Positions 55,097 to 64,000 of a stretch of DNA of 64,000 nt are shown one piece after another; position 1 is the first letter of the stretch; the number at the start of each line of letters is the position of its first letter. A program made the translations under genes and the position numbers. This DNA comes from Phytopythium helicoides (lineage: Eukaryota; Oomycota; Peronosporomycetes; Pythiales; Pythiaceae): positions 372,001 through 436,000 of the forward strand of contig JANFNE010000034.1 in NCBI GenBank assembly GCA_024867545.1, in the 5' to 3' direction. Below the pieces are notes generated by a model, which saw only the letters and a program-made list of their open reading frames with translations, searched no databases and was not told the origin of the DNA.

Positions 55097-58000
55097 CTAG
55101 CCGCGGCGCTTGCTAAGGCGCCACGAGTCCGGTGGGTTGAAGCGGTCGTACAGAGGCTCAATCTTCTCGCTGCGCTTGCGCTTGGACAACTTAGTCGGGT
55201 CGCTTTTCTTGAAGAAGGCCGGTGCGAGCTCCACCAGCCACTTGGGCTCGATTGTCATTATGTTGCGCATGTACTCCTTCGTCGTCAAGAGCAGCTCGTG
55301 GTACAGCACCCACTCAGGGCTCTTGTTGAACAGAGCACTCGATGGGTGGATGTACACGGGCTGGCCTTCCACCATGGTGCGGTAGCCCTCCTGCGGGTCC
55401 TTCTTGGCAGTGTTGGCAAAATACCCTGCCACGATCGCGCGTCGTACCTTGTCAAAGTTGCGTCCGCACGACACAACATCCATCTTGTACCGATCCAGAA
55501 TCGACAGCAACTGTTTGCGTACATCTTGTGCACGGCGGATCGCACGTGCCTGGATAAAGTTATCGTAACACCACGGATTCGAGAACTTCGAGTTCTTCCA
55601 TGCCTCGTACACAGCTAGTAGTGTCAAGTGATCACCTTCGGGCTGGTGGAATTTGGCCTTCTTTTGGTCAGCCTGTGCTTGCTTCTCCTTTGGCCGGAAA
55701 AACACCGATTCCACCGACAGCATCGCCACGATCGTCAACACTTCCTCTGCGCATCCAAGCACGACTGACGTGAGCAAAACCTTGGCATTCTTGGGCTCCA
55801 CGGGGAACTCAGCCATTTTCTTGCCCAGCCGAGTGAGCAAGCCTTCATCGTCCAGAGCACCAAGAGCGTACAAATTTTCAAGTGCCATCACAAGAGCTTG
55901 CTGAGGCGGTGGGTCCATAAAGTCGAAGCCCATGAGGTCGTTGATGCCCATAGCCTTCAGTTGCAACACGACCGAGCCCAAGTTAGCGCGCTGGATCTCG
56001 GGCACTGTCGTTGGCAACATTTCATTTTTGTATGCGTTTTCAGTGTACAATCGGTAGCACTTTCCAGGGCCAGTACGACCAGCTCGACCAGCGCGCTGGC
56101 GAGCGGAAGCCTGGGAGCACGGCACAACTACAAGCGAATCCATGCCAATCTTTGCGTTGAACGCGTTTTGCTTGCAGAAGCCTGGGTCTACGACGTAGTA
56201 AATACCATCGATTGTAAGTGACGCCTCAGCAATATTGGTTGCCACCACGCACTTGCGGGAGCCTTTCGGAGCTGGCTCGAAGATGCGCGATTGCATCTCT
56301 GACGGTAAAGCACCATATACGGGGAGAATGATGAGCTCAGGTGCTAGCGCACGCTCTTGCAGAGCCTTGATGCGTTGATATAGGACTTCACAAGCTGTAT
56401 CGATCTCTTCTTGACCCGTTAGGAAAAGCAGGATGTCTCCTTCGGGTTCAGATAAATGAATCTGCATAACACATAGCAGAGCCGCATCCAAGTAGTCGAG
56501 CTCCGGCTCCTTCGTATACAGGATCTCCACAGGGAACGTACGGCCTGGAATTGTAAAGATCGGACAGTCGAAGAAGTACCGCGAAAATTTTTCTGCATCG
56601 AGTGTCGCTGACGTAACAATGATCTTCAGATCAGAACGCTTCTTCACGAGTGCCTTCAAAAGTCCAAAGAGAACGTCGGTGTTGATGGTTCGCTCGTGAG
56701 CTTCATCCAGCATGAGAGCACTGTACTTGGACAAGGAGTTGTCTGCTAGATACTCGCGAAGCAGCATACCTTCTGTCATGTACTTGATGACAGTTTCAGG
56801 CGACGTACAGTCCTCGAAACGCATGGAGTACCCAACTTCCTGACCAAGCTCACAGCCAAATTCTTCAGCAACTCGCTTCGCAACAGATGAGGCAGCAACA
56901 CGTCGCGGCTGCGTGCACCCGATGATGCCCTTTGACGTCAGCCCCATCTCGGCCATGTACTGTGTCATCTGCGTCGTTTTTCCCGAACCGGTTTCACCGA
57001 TCACCACGAGCACCTGGTTTTCGGCGATAGCCTTCATCAACTGCCGCTTCAGCTTGAATACAGGTAGACTCTCGCGCTGCTCGATAATGGACTTGTTTGA
57101 TACAATACCATACGACAAGTTCTTGCCGATTGACTTTTGCTTCCACTCTGGCATCTCGAACGACGAGCCCATGTTGATTCCACGCAGCTCCTGTGCAAAG
57201 TGACGTTCACCAGCATCAGGCATAGGGTCCTCCCAGGGTCGGTTCAAGTCCTTCGGGATTGAATCAATGAGCTGATTTGCTTGTGTTTGACGCATCTCGC
57301 GACGCTCCTTCGCAAGATTCGACTGGGTCATCGCTGCGCGCTGCATCGAGCCGTCTGGATTTTTGACGATCTTGACCGGCGACAACTCGCGGCTAACTTG
57401 AGTCTGCCCACGCAGGAACACGGGCTCTTCTTCATTCAGCTCGACTTCAAAGTCTTCTTCCGTTGCTTCAAAATTCATCAGTCCTCCATTGTCTTCATCA
57501 AACGTCGGGTAGTCTTCGATTGAAAGAACACCAGAGTTAATGAGCTGGCGCGCTTCCCAACGCTCCGGTGACGACATGCGCTTCACAGCCCGGCGCGGCT
57601 TCGTGTCGTCGTCTCCATGAAGCTGAGCTCCGCTTTGCATGCCTGGCGCAGATGGGTTGACCCACGATCGATTATCTGACGAACGGCTATCAAGTCGGGC
57701 ACGCTCAGCGCCGTCATTCGACCGCATGGGCATAAGGTCTCTTCCAGTTTGCTGGTCAACATCCTTGATTGACATGGACAATTTTGCGCCAGTGATCGAG
57801 ATCACTTTAACCTTGACGCGCTGTCCTCGACGCATTGTGTCCTTGAGGTTTCCCACGCGCTGTGACGACACGTTCGAGATGTGGACGAGGCCCTCCTTGC
57901 GCTCACGGGCGAATGCGTCGAGCTCGACGAATACGCCAAAGTCCATGATCTTGGTGACGCGTCCATCGTAAATACCGTACAGCTCCACCTCACGAGGGCG

Positions 58001-58636
58001 GTCCCGCTCTCCCTCTCGCTTTCGCTCTCGATCCCTGCTCCTGTCTCGCCCGCGGTCCCGACCACGCTCGTAGCTTCGATCACGGTGACCGCGACTTCTT
58101 CCGTATTCGTCTCTGTCTTCATTGTCGCGGCGGTCTCGGCGCCTTGGCTCGGATCGTGACCTGGACCGACGGTCGCGGCGTCCATCGCGGTCACCACGTT
58201 TAGCATCCGGCGATAGACTCCTTCGCTTACGTCGACCATCGCGGTCGTTTCGATCTCTAGCTGGTGCTTTGTCCTCCACATCCTCGGCGCGGTTCTTGCT
58301 CTCCTTGACCTCTGTGAAATCCGCGCCAGCAATGTCCGCTGCCGTGAGCTGCTCGTCGTCGCCGATCTCGTTCTTGGCTTTGGCCTTGGCGCTCACCTTG
58401 CCCGGCCCCGGCTTGCGCGGGGCCATGGTGTTGACGATGCGGTAGAGGTTGTCGGCCAGCGCCGAGGGGAGCGGCAGCTCGTTGGCCTTGATCTCAGCCA
58501 GGAAGTTGGCCCGGCTCGTGCTGCCGCGCACCATGTCGATCACGAACTCGGCCAGCGTCTTGTCGCTCATGCCCAGGTGGTTCTCCAGCTCCGTGCATAC
58601 CTTAGAGATGAGGCTCAGCTCCTGCAGCTTCTCCAT
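55097..58636 (-). CDS. DHX8: DEAH-box spliceosomal helicase PRP22/DHX8
   Basis: ATP-dependent RNA helicase that releases mRNA from the spliceosome and proofreads 3' splice sites. Single exon; the ATG at 58636 begins [20 protein letters not shown], the family's usual N-terminus, giving 1179 residues (human 1220). An RS/RD-rich region follows (about 170-260), then an S1 RNA-binding domain (about 265-340: [20 protein letters not shown] ... [10 protein letters not shown]), a linker, and the helicase core: [14 protein letters not shown] (motif I), TQPRRVAA (Ia), DEAH (II), SATLDAEKF (III), [10 protein letters not shown] (IV), [13 protein letters not shown] (V), [18 protein letters not shown] (VI), then the HA2/WH and OB domains to [20 protein letters not shown]. 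In-frame codons continue upstream to 58966, but the shorter start matches the family. Confidence 0.97.
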   Translation of the reverse strand: MEKLQELSLISKVCTELENHLGMSDKTLAEFVIDMVRGSTSRANFLAEIKANELPLPSALADNLYRIVNTMAPRKPGPGKVSAKAKAKNEIGDDEQLTAADIAGADFTEVKESKNRAEDVEDKAPARDRNDRDGRRKRRSLSPDAKRGDRDGRRDRRSRSRSEPRRRDRRDNEDRDEYGRSRGHRDRSYERGRDRGRDRSRDRERKREGERDRPREVELYGIYDGRVTKIMDFGVFVELDAFARERKEGLVHISNVSSQRVGNLKDTMRRGQRVKVKVISITGAKLSMSIKDVDQQTGRDLMPMRSNDGAERARLDSRSSDNRSWVNPSAPGMQSGAQLHGDDDTKPRRAVKRMSSPERWEARQLINSGVLSIEDYPTFDEDNGGLMNFEATEEDFEVELNEEEPVFLRGQTQVSRELSPVKIVKNPDGSMQRAAMTQSNLAKERREMRQTQANQLIDSIPKDLNRPWEDPMPDAGERHFAQELRGINMGSSFEMPEWKQKSIGKNLSYGIVSNKSIIEQRESLPVFKLKRQLMKAIAENQVLVVIGETGSGKTTQMTQYMAEMGLTSKGIIGCTQPRRVAASSVAKRVAEEFGCELGQEVGYSMRFEDCTSPETVIKYMTEGMLLREYLADNSLSKYSALMLDEAHERTINTDVLFGLLKALVKKRSDLKIIVTSATLDAEKFSRYFFDCPIFTIPGRTFPVEILYTKEPELDYLDAALLCVMQIHLSEPEGDILLFLTGQEEIDTACEVLYQRIKALQERALAPELIILPVYGALPSEMQSRIFEPAPKGSRKCVVATNIAEASLTIDGIYYVVDPGFCKQNAFNAKIGMDSLVVVPCSQASARQRAGRAGRTGPGKCYRLYTENAYKNEMLPTTVPEIQRANLGSVVLQLKAMGINDLMGFDFMDPPPQQALVMALENLYALGALDDEGLLTRLGKKMAEFPVEPKNAKVLLTSVVLGCAEEVLTIVAMLSVESVFFRPKEKQAQADQKKAKFHQPEGDHLTLLAVYEAWKNSKFSNPWCYDNFIQARAIRRAQDVRKQLLSILDRYKMDVVSCGRNFDKVRRAIVAGYFANTAKKDPQEGYRTMVEGQPVYIHPSSALFNKSPEWVLYHELLLTTKEYMRNIMTIEPKWLVELAPAFFKKSDPTKLSKRKRSEKIEPLYDRFNPPDSWRLSKRRG

Positions 58637-59160
58637 GGCGTCTCGCTCAGTCCACCAGACACCGTCGCGCTGCTTCCTCCTTCCCTTGCTTGGAGCCTCC
58701 GCGGCGACAGGCGGTCGGTTGTCTGGGTCGACCCAGATCCTAACGTGGGCCGCTCTAGAATAATCTATGTAGAGCGTGTCAGAAGATGTTCCATATCTCG
58801 TTCTAGCTCGCTCCAGCCGCGGTATACATTCTTCGAGTATGCGTAAACCGTACAGTACTCGAAAGTTCAACTTGGCAAGATGAGGCTGCGTCATCACTCC
58901 CCTTTTCGCCTCGCCCCCTCTTTGACCCGCCGCCCGCATACAATCCGCAAGCCAAGCGGGGCTCAAGTCGGCGTCCCATCATCGCGAGGCAACCCTCGTG
59001 ACCTGCCTGCTGCCACTTCGGCCCTCGACGACCGGCGCCACCCCGAGATCCCCCGCCCGCCGGCCACTCTCGCTCCCTCGTGGCCGCGCCAACTCTCGCC
59101 AGCTCGCGCGGCTGCTTGGGTCCGCGACAGACAGACAGCGCAGCCGACAGACCGCGAGCC
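58637..59160. other. Bidirectional promoter region, DHX8 / C2H2 gene
   Basis: 524 bp between divergent starts. No clear initiator or TATA element; a GTACAGTACT-type palindrome (about 58850-58859) and GC-rich Ser/Arg-type frames only. Confidence 0.4.
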
Positions 59161-60242
59161 ATGGACGCCATGCCCTTCCTCCACGCGCCGCAGCCGCAGC
59201 ACTTGGCGCAGGCGGCCGTGTCGGCGCCCATGGCAGCGCCGCTCTTCGTATCGCAGGGCTTCGCGGCGCCGGTGGCAAGCTCCGCGGCCGCCATGGCCGC
59301 CAGCGACGAGCTGGACTTTCTAGCGGAAGAGGCGGCGGCCGCGGAGGCCGGCGCAAGCTCGCCGGCGCCTTCCTCGGCCTCGTCGTCCACCAAGGACAAG
59401 TGGCAGAAGCGCCACGCCTGTGACGTTGCGGACTGCGGCAAGAGCTTCGACTCCAAGTGGGCGCTCATTCGGTACGTGCGGCCTGATTGAAGAGTGAGGA
59501 CGGTCTGCAGGGGGCGCTGATGGGTTGCCGGGCTGCTTGATGCGCAGACATATCCGCGTCCACACCGGGGAGAAGCCGTTCCCGTGCACATTTCCAGATT
59601 GTGACAAGTCGTTCGCCGAGAAATCGGCCATGACGCGGTACGTGCGCTACCTCCCTCAACACCAGTCTTTAGGAAGGGGGCCTTCCACTTGGAGGCTCCG
59701 AATGAAGATCGCTTTCCGGCGATCTATCCCGAGCGCTCGGCATAATTTCTCACGTCTTCGTGTCTTTGCTCTATTTGATGTTGCGTGCAGACATCTGCAG
59801 ACACACTCGCGTGACAAACCATTCAAGTGCACGTACGCCGGCTGTACGAAGAGCTTCAAGGGGAAAGACTACCTGGAATTTCACCTCAAGATCCATGCGG
59901 AGGGCAACCCATACGCGTGCGAGCACCCGACTTGCTCGAAAACGTTCTGCAGCCCGAAAAGCCTCAAGAAGCACATTCGGCTGTGGCATAATCCTGGCGG
60001 GAAGAGCACCTCGATGTAAGCAGCTCCTCCATGGTGAATTATAATTGGTGTCTTGATATCCGAACTGACTCTGGTCGTCGCACAGGGAGCAACAACTACG
60101 AGAGCGCATTATCAAGATGGCGACTCGGAACAAAGAGAAGACACGCAAGTTTGAGTCGACAATCCGAACCTTGATGGACGAGAACGAGGCTCTAAAGCGG
60201 AGACTTGCAGAGCTCGAGGGCCAAGTGTTGCAGCGTCCGTAG
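59161..60242 (+). CDS. Four-finger C2H2 zinc-finger protein with coiled-coil tail
   Basis: Predicted 260 residues from exons 59161-59471, 59548-59637, 59791-60015 and 60086-60242 (introns 76, 153 and 70 nt). An Ala-rich N-terminus is followed by four TFIIIA-type C2H2 fingers (about 85-200): CDVADCGKSFDSKWALIR|HIRVH, CTFPDCDKSFAEKSAMTR|HLQTH, CTYAGCTKSF ... HLKIH, and CEHPTCSKTF ... HIRLWH. The first two introns cut each finger at the same place (after the Arg before the first His), a sign of exon duplication. The linker HTGEKPF is classical. The C-terminal exon is a basic, leucine-repeat coiled coil (KEKTRKFESTIRTLMDENEA LKRRLAELEG, written in two blocks), suggesting a dimer. Likely a DNA-binding transcription factor; target unknown. 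Confidence 0.88.
59638..59790 (+). other. Long structured intron (153 nt) with four inverted repeats
   Basis: About twice the usual intron length here. Its middle holds consecutive inverted repeats: GGAAGG-GGG-CCTTCC (59672-59686), GGAG-G-CTCC (59691-59699), AGATCGC-TTTCCG-GCGATCT (59706-59725) and the 12-bp palindrome CCGAGCGCTCGG (59729-59740). Borders GTACGT and GCAG. Could encode a structured RNA or regulate splicing. Confidence 0.55.
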
Positions 60243-60670
60243 CCATACCACATCTATCGCATCATTATCCGCTTGACTCAAACGAGCGAAAATGTACAAT
60301 GATTTATTACGAGTGGAAGTGCTGTACTTGCGCAACGCCAGCATCGACGTCCGATCTGCTCCGAGCTGCCGAGAAAGTGTAATTATTCCGGAGCGAATCG
60401 GCAAACGATGAAAGACCCAAGCGTGCCGCACTGTAGGGGATCGTGTTCTGGTGTTGTTTGTTTTGATTCTGTGTGGGGTGGGAGGATGGATGCGTTTGCC
60501 ATATTTCCCTATTGAATAAACTAAAACACGACACTACTGGTTCGAAACGCGGCAGCGGTGACGGTAGGCAACTTCTAGAACAGCGCCACGGAGCCTTGCC
60601 ACCTATTTCTTGCGATCGCAAGCAGCTGACTCGTTGTGTCGCGTCAAGTGATGGGCTCACTTGTCCGCGC
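60243..60670. other. Convergent 3' flanks
   Basis: Between the C2H2 stop (plus) and CCT8 stop (minus). An AATAAA at about 60515-60520 could end the C2H2 transcript; a TTTATT at about 60301-60306 (AATAAA on the minus strand) could end CCT8. Confidence 0.45.
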
Positions 60671-62448
60671 TTACATGCCGCGCGGCTTGGGGCCACCAGC
60701 AGCCTTGGCCATAATGATCTGGTCCACGCGCAGCACCGTGATGGCAGCATCAGCTCCCAGCCGGATAGCCGACTTCTTCGTCTCGAGGTGGTCTAGGATA
60801 CCCGTGGCAAGCACGTCTGGCACAACATTGTTCTCATGCGCATCCTGATTCATCGTCATGGATAGCCCTATCAGCAACCACCACAAAGCTGCTGAAACAG
60901 CAATAAAACACGTACATCCACGTCGACACCAGCGTTTACGTTGCCAGCGGCATGAGAGGCGTAGAGGCTCGAGAGCACCTCGGTGGCCATCTTGCCAGAG
61001 TTTTCGGCCAGGATGCGCGGCACGACCTCAATCGCGTCACCGAACTTCTTAATGGCGTACTGGTCGAGACCAGGCGTAGACTCGCCAAAAGCCTTCACCT
61101 GACGCGAAAGCTCGATCTCAGAGGCACCGGCACCAGCCACATACCGTCCGTCACGGCACGCAGCCTTGGCACAGTTCACACCGTCATCTGTAGAAGCCTT
61201 CGAGTCAGCACAGTTCCGTCATAACAAATCAATAAACGAGTGAGTATTAGACGCACCGATAGCACGCTCAATGTCGTTGAGAACGTTGTCGGTGCTGGCA
61301 CGGAGCACAATTGTCGAGATCTTGGCATCCTCCTCGTTCTGCTGGAACACTGTGACCTTCTTACCACCAATCTCCTTGACAGTAACGCTGTCGCAGAAAC
61401 CCATCTCGTCAGGCGTTGGGGCGCCAAGTCGCACAAGAGCGTTCGCGTTCACGGCGCGGCACAGACGGCGCAGCTCCCACTTGGACTGAATCTTAATGGC
61501 AAGCAGCTTGTACTTCTCAATAAAGTGCAGCGCCATCTCGCTGATGGAGCCGCCCGAGACAACGACCGACGCGCCGGACTCGGCAATAGCGCGGATCGAT
61601 TCCTCCAGGTGCTTCTCCTCGCTCTTGTTGTAGTTCATGAGCTCGTCGGCATCTTTGATGAGCACCGTGCTCTTCGCCTCAGTCGACGAGATCTCAATAC
61701 CGCAGCCAAAGACCGCGACCTTGGCGTTCAAGGCCTTCTTCACCACACCCTCGGCGTCGCGCTGGATGACCATACCCTTGATGACCGTCGAGTCCATGAG
61801 ATTGCCGCCCATGATCTTGCACACGCGGATGTTGTCCACGTTGATGCTAGGCTTGCGCGGCGCAGAGGGCATGACGTTGAGGCAGGCCTCGGCCACGAGC
61901 TTGGCGAGCAGGTCCTCGTACCCGTACTGCTTGGAGGCGAGCGCCGTCTTGATGGCTTTAGTGAGCTCCTCCTTGTCGCGCACATCGGCCACATTGACGG
62001 TCTGCAGCGAATCAAGCACCTGGATGCACTTCTCGTAGGCCTTCTGGTAACCCGTGACGATCTCGCTGGCGTGCAGCCCCATGCGCAGCAAACTCGCGGC
62101 CTCCATGAGCAACTCGCCGGCGAGGGCGACGGCGAGGCAGGTGCCGTCGCCAAAGTCGTTCTCCTGCATCTTGGCGGCCATGACGACCATGCGCGCGGCC
62201 GGGTGCACGACCTCCAGCTCCTTGACGATGGTGGCCGTGTCGCTGGTGACGAAGATCTTCTCCAGGTGGTTGATGACGAGCTTGTTCATGCCGTTGGGGC
62301 CGAGCGACGAGCGCGTGATGGCCGCCAGCTGCTTGACGGCGTCGATGTTCTTGGCCACGGCCTCGTCCACGCCCTCGAAGTGCTTGTGGCCGTCCTTGAG
62401 CAGCGACGACAGCCCGCCGGCCACGTTCAGGCCCATCGACTTGGCCAT
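60671..62448 (-). CDS. CCT8: Chaperonin TRiC/CCT subunit theta
   Basis: Subunit of the cytosolic group II chaperonin that folds actin, tubulin and WD proteins. Exons 62448-61257, 61187-60916 and 60844-60671 with introns of 69 and 71 nt give 545 residues, the normal CCT length. Visible signatures: SSLGPNGMNKLVINHLEKIF (equatorial nucleotide loop), DFGDGT with the catalytic Asp, GGNLMDSTVIKGMVIQRDAE (apical domain), AESGASVVVSGGSISEMALH, DDGVNCAKAACRDGRYVAGA, and SEIELSRQVKAFGE. The ending VLRVDQIIMAKAAGGPKPRG is typical of the theta subunit, distinguishing it from other CCTs. The ATG at 62448 (MAKSMGLNVAGG) is the natural start; an in-frame upstream extension is unlikely. Two CCAAT boxes lie upstream. 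Confidence 0.96.
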
Positions 62449-62546
62449 GGCGACGACTGGGGGAGGCTCGCTCGGCTTGGCGCGGTTGCCACGGGGAAAA
62501 TCTTTTTCTTGCCGCGACCACACAGTGCGCACGCGCGCTATTTCGG

Positions 62547-62580
62547 CCAATCAGAGAGATACTTGTGGTTTTTAGCCAAT
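62547..62580. promoter_or_regulatory. Pair of CCAAT boxes upstream of CCT8
   Basis: CCAATCA occurs at 62547-62553 and 62576-62582, 29 bp apart and about 100-130 bp upstream of the CCT8 ATG. They read CCAAT on the plus strand, i.e. inverted relative to CCT8; NF-Y-type sites can act in either orientation. Confidence 0.35.
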
Positions 62581-62759
62581 CACATTAACGACGCCATAGA
62601 AAAGGTGGACCACATTATACCACACCGACTTTACACGACTCCACGAAGCGACGCTCTCGTGCGCTTCAACGTCACTCGCATCACGCCGCCGCTCATGAAG
62701 GCGTCGCTGTTCATACTGTATACTGCTACAATCCCGTACGGATCCAGGCCCATGGCTCG

Positions 62760-63659
62760 TCATGGTTGATCGGCGCCCTCGTCGTGCAGCTGCCCGAAGA
62801 AGTCGCCGGCGATGGTGATCAGCACGTTGAGCGACTTGAGGCGCAGAGCTCTGGCCTCGCCTTCGTCTTCAACGTCAGCAGACTCGGCTTGATCGCTGCT
62901 ATTGGAGCTGCCAAGATCGCTCCGAAGCTGCCAGCAGCGCCGCAGCAGCTGGCGGATCGTTGCAGCCACGCCGGCGTGCACAGGCTTGTCCAGACGAGCG
63001 AACAGAGCGTAGATCCACACGGCACGAGCCCTCGACACGCGCTCGACGCCTTCGAGCCACGCCGTGTGGTACTCGATCAGTCTCCGTGTGAGCACTTGGT
63101 CGAACTGCAGCAGTAGACGCAGCTGCGGGGGCGTGCCGACGAGGAACCCGCTGGCGGTGGCAGGCTCAGCACTCCACGCTCCGCCGTCCTCATCACCACT
63201 GTCGCCACCGCTGGCCTTGCCGAAGAAGAACGCCTCCCACCCATCCTCGTCGCTCATCCTCGGCACATTCGTGCGCTTGACGCGCTTCGGCGGTTCACTG
63301 CTCTCTGCGCTCGGCTCGGTCTCCGGCGGCCCGATGGCCTCCCAGCGCGCGATCAGCTGGCGCAGCTCGACAAAGTCCGCGAGCAGCGCGTCCTTCCACT
63401 GTTGCGAAGGCAGCAGCGCCGGGTCCGCGACCGCCGCGAACGACGGGATGGCCGGCATGTTGGCCGTCTGCTGCGCGTCGAAGCGCCGCGGGTCGACGTC
63501 CTCGGCCACCACCACGTCCGGGATGCCCTCGGCCTCGATGCGAACGCGCCACAGGTACTCCTGCACGTCCTCCGGCGGAATGCCCAGCCGCATGCGCTCC
63601 GCGATCGCCCGCACGTCCACCGAGTCCTCGCCCTCCACGGGCAGCGCCGCCGCCATCAT
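62760..63659 (-). CDS. GEMIN2: SMN-complex protein Gemin2 (SIP1/Brr1 family)
   Basis: Gemin2 binds the Sm protein pentamer and SMN during assembly of spliceosomal snRNPs. Single exon, 299 residues, start MMAAALPVEGEDSVDVRAIA at 63659. Family features: VQEYLWRVRIEAEGIPDVVV (Sm-binding arm), QQWKDALLADFVELRQLIAR, DEDGWEAFFFG, a central TPPQLRLLLQFDQVLTRRLI ... EYHTAWLE, then RAVWIYALFARLDKPVHAGV and TIRQLLRRCWQLRSDL, all matching the helical core of SIP1. The N-terminal arm and the Trp/Phe-rich region are preserved. Human protein is 280 residues. Same orientation as CCT8, 311 bp upstream of it. Confidence 0.92.
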   Translation of the reverse strand: MMAAALPVEGEDSVDVRAIAERMRLGIPPEDVQEYLWRVRIEAEGIPDVVVAEDVDPRRFDAQQTANMPAIPSFAAVADPALLPSQQWKDALLADFVELRQLIARWEAIGPPETEPSAESSEPPKRVKRTNVPRMSDEDGWEAFFFGKASGGDSGDEDGGAWSAEPATASGFLVGTPPQLRLLLQFDQVLTRRLIEYHTAWLEGVERVSRARAVWIYALFARLDKPVHAGVAATIRQLLRRCWQLRSDLGSSNSSDQAESADVEDEGEARALRLKSLNVLITIAGDFFGQLHDEGADQP

Positions 63660-63882
63660 CTTGCCAGCAGCGACTCAAGTGATCCTGTCGGCGGGTCGCG
63701 TGGGCTGGGCACCTCTCACAATAGACCCATAAACCCGCCTGTTTTCATATAAATATTGGTATCATTTGGATATAGTCAACCCGATACGATTTTGGCCCAC
63801 CCGACCCGGACCGCAATTTGAGTGGAGCGCTTCCAAGCGCCGCCAAGAGCTCAATCGCATTGACACCACCGACCGCTTGACG
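63660..63882. promoter_or_regulatory. Bidirectional gap, Gemin2 / next gene
   Basis: 223 bp between divergent ATGs at 63659 and 63883. It includes an AT-rich patch (about 63738-63775) in otherwise GC-rich flank; no consensus initiator found. Confidence 0.35.
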
Positions 63883-64000
63883 ATGACGACGACCGCGAAC
63901 CCTCTGGACGCGGTGCAGCAGCTGCAGCGCGTGGTGGGCGACCTCGCGCCGAAGCTGCGGCCTCAAGTGCTCCCCAAGGGCACGGGCTACGGACTCGATC
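63883..64000 (+). CDS. Start of an unidentified gene (3' end missing)
   Basis: ATG at 63883 opens a frame to the end of the window: MTTTANPLDAVQQLQRVVGD followed by LAPKLRPQVLPKGTGYGLD. The codon use is strongly GC-biased as in true genes, and the position after a compact divergent gap fits a gene start. Too short to assign a family. Confidence 0.5.
   Translation, partial: MTTTANPLDAVQQLQRVVGDLAPKLRPQVLPKGTGYGLD

Noticed and set aside
61240..62769. 509-codon plus-strand frame antisense to CCT8
   Set aside because: Its phase is complementary to the CCT8 codons, and the product is a His/Leu/Gly-rich shadow with no domain, while CCT8 is unambiguous.
1..64000. tRNA, rRNA, CRISPR or intact transposon
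   Set aside because: No cloverleaf with A/B boxes, no rRNA-like stretch, no regular spacer-repeat array, and no reverse transcriptase or transposase motif was found by reading; a covariance search was not possible.

Overview
The window reads as gene-dense nuclear DNA of an oomycete (a stramenopile water mould). The evidence is a GC-rich coding sequence with about 30 eukaryotic genes in 64 kb, roughly 50 inferred GT-AG introns that are almost all 56-87 nt long (often with a CTAAC/CTGAC-like branch site), initiator-like promoter motifs of the oomycete type, and protein families with odd multi-domain fusions (FYVE-J-FYVE-PX, Kelch-RING, MYND-PDZ). A sperm-tail/flagellar-type protein fits an organism with swimming zoospores. 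The genus cannot be fixed from the sequence alone. Exon coordinates given here were worked out by hand from reading frames and splice signals.

Layout, left to right. 0-12 kb: end of the ribosome-biogenesis factor MPP10, glutamate decarboxylase, a large unknown coiled-coil protein on the minus strand, then, only 88 bp away and divergent, the DNA-protein-crosslink/abasic-site protein HMCES, and an ER J-protein (DNAJB12/14 type). 12.5-21 kb: a FAM21/WASHC2-tail-like protein, an unknown 263-aa protein, a gene-poor gap, and a MYND plus five-PDZ scaffold. 21.5-31 kb, all minus: a small coiled-coil protein, a class II CPD photolyase, the ER ubiquitin ligase DOA10/MARCHF6, and a DEK-C plus twin-SWIB chromatin protein. 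31-35 kb is a low-density zone with a two-TM protein carrying a 31-residue repeat and decayed fragments (ankyrin). 35-45 kb: an unknown 1316-aa protein, a secreted/membrane Kelch protein with a cytosolic RING-H2, the mitochondrial assembly factor ATP10, and a sperm-tail PG-rich repeat protein. 46-55 kb: a 1766-aa zinc-ribbon/FYVE/J-like/FYVE/PX/coiled-coil protein and two tandem short-chain dehydrogenases of the 3-ketodihydrosphingosine reductase type, one of which has lost key catalytic residues. 55-64 kb: the spliceosomal helicase PRP22/DHX8, a four-finger C2H2 protein, chaperonin subunit CCT8 (theta), the SMN-complex protein Gemin2, and the start of one more gene.

The genes do not form a single pathway. 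Several are housekeeping (rRNA processing, splicing, snRNP assembly, chaperonin, mitochondrial ATP synthase assembly), and two handle DNA damage (HMCES, photolyase). Membrane and endosome functions recur (DOA10, DNAJB12-like, FAM21-like, FYVE/PX, KDSR-like, Kelch-RING) but without evidence of co-regulation. No convincing tRNA, rRNA, intact transposon or CRISPR array was seen. The most unusual content is the domain architectures and one structured long intron in the C2H2 gene.
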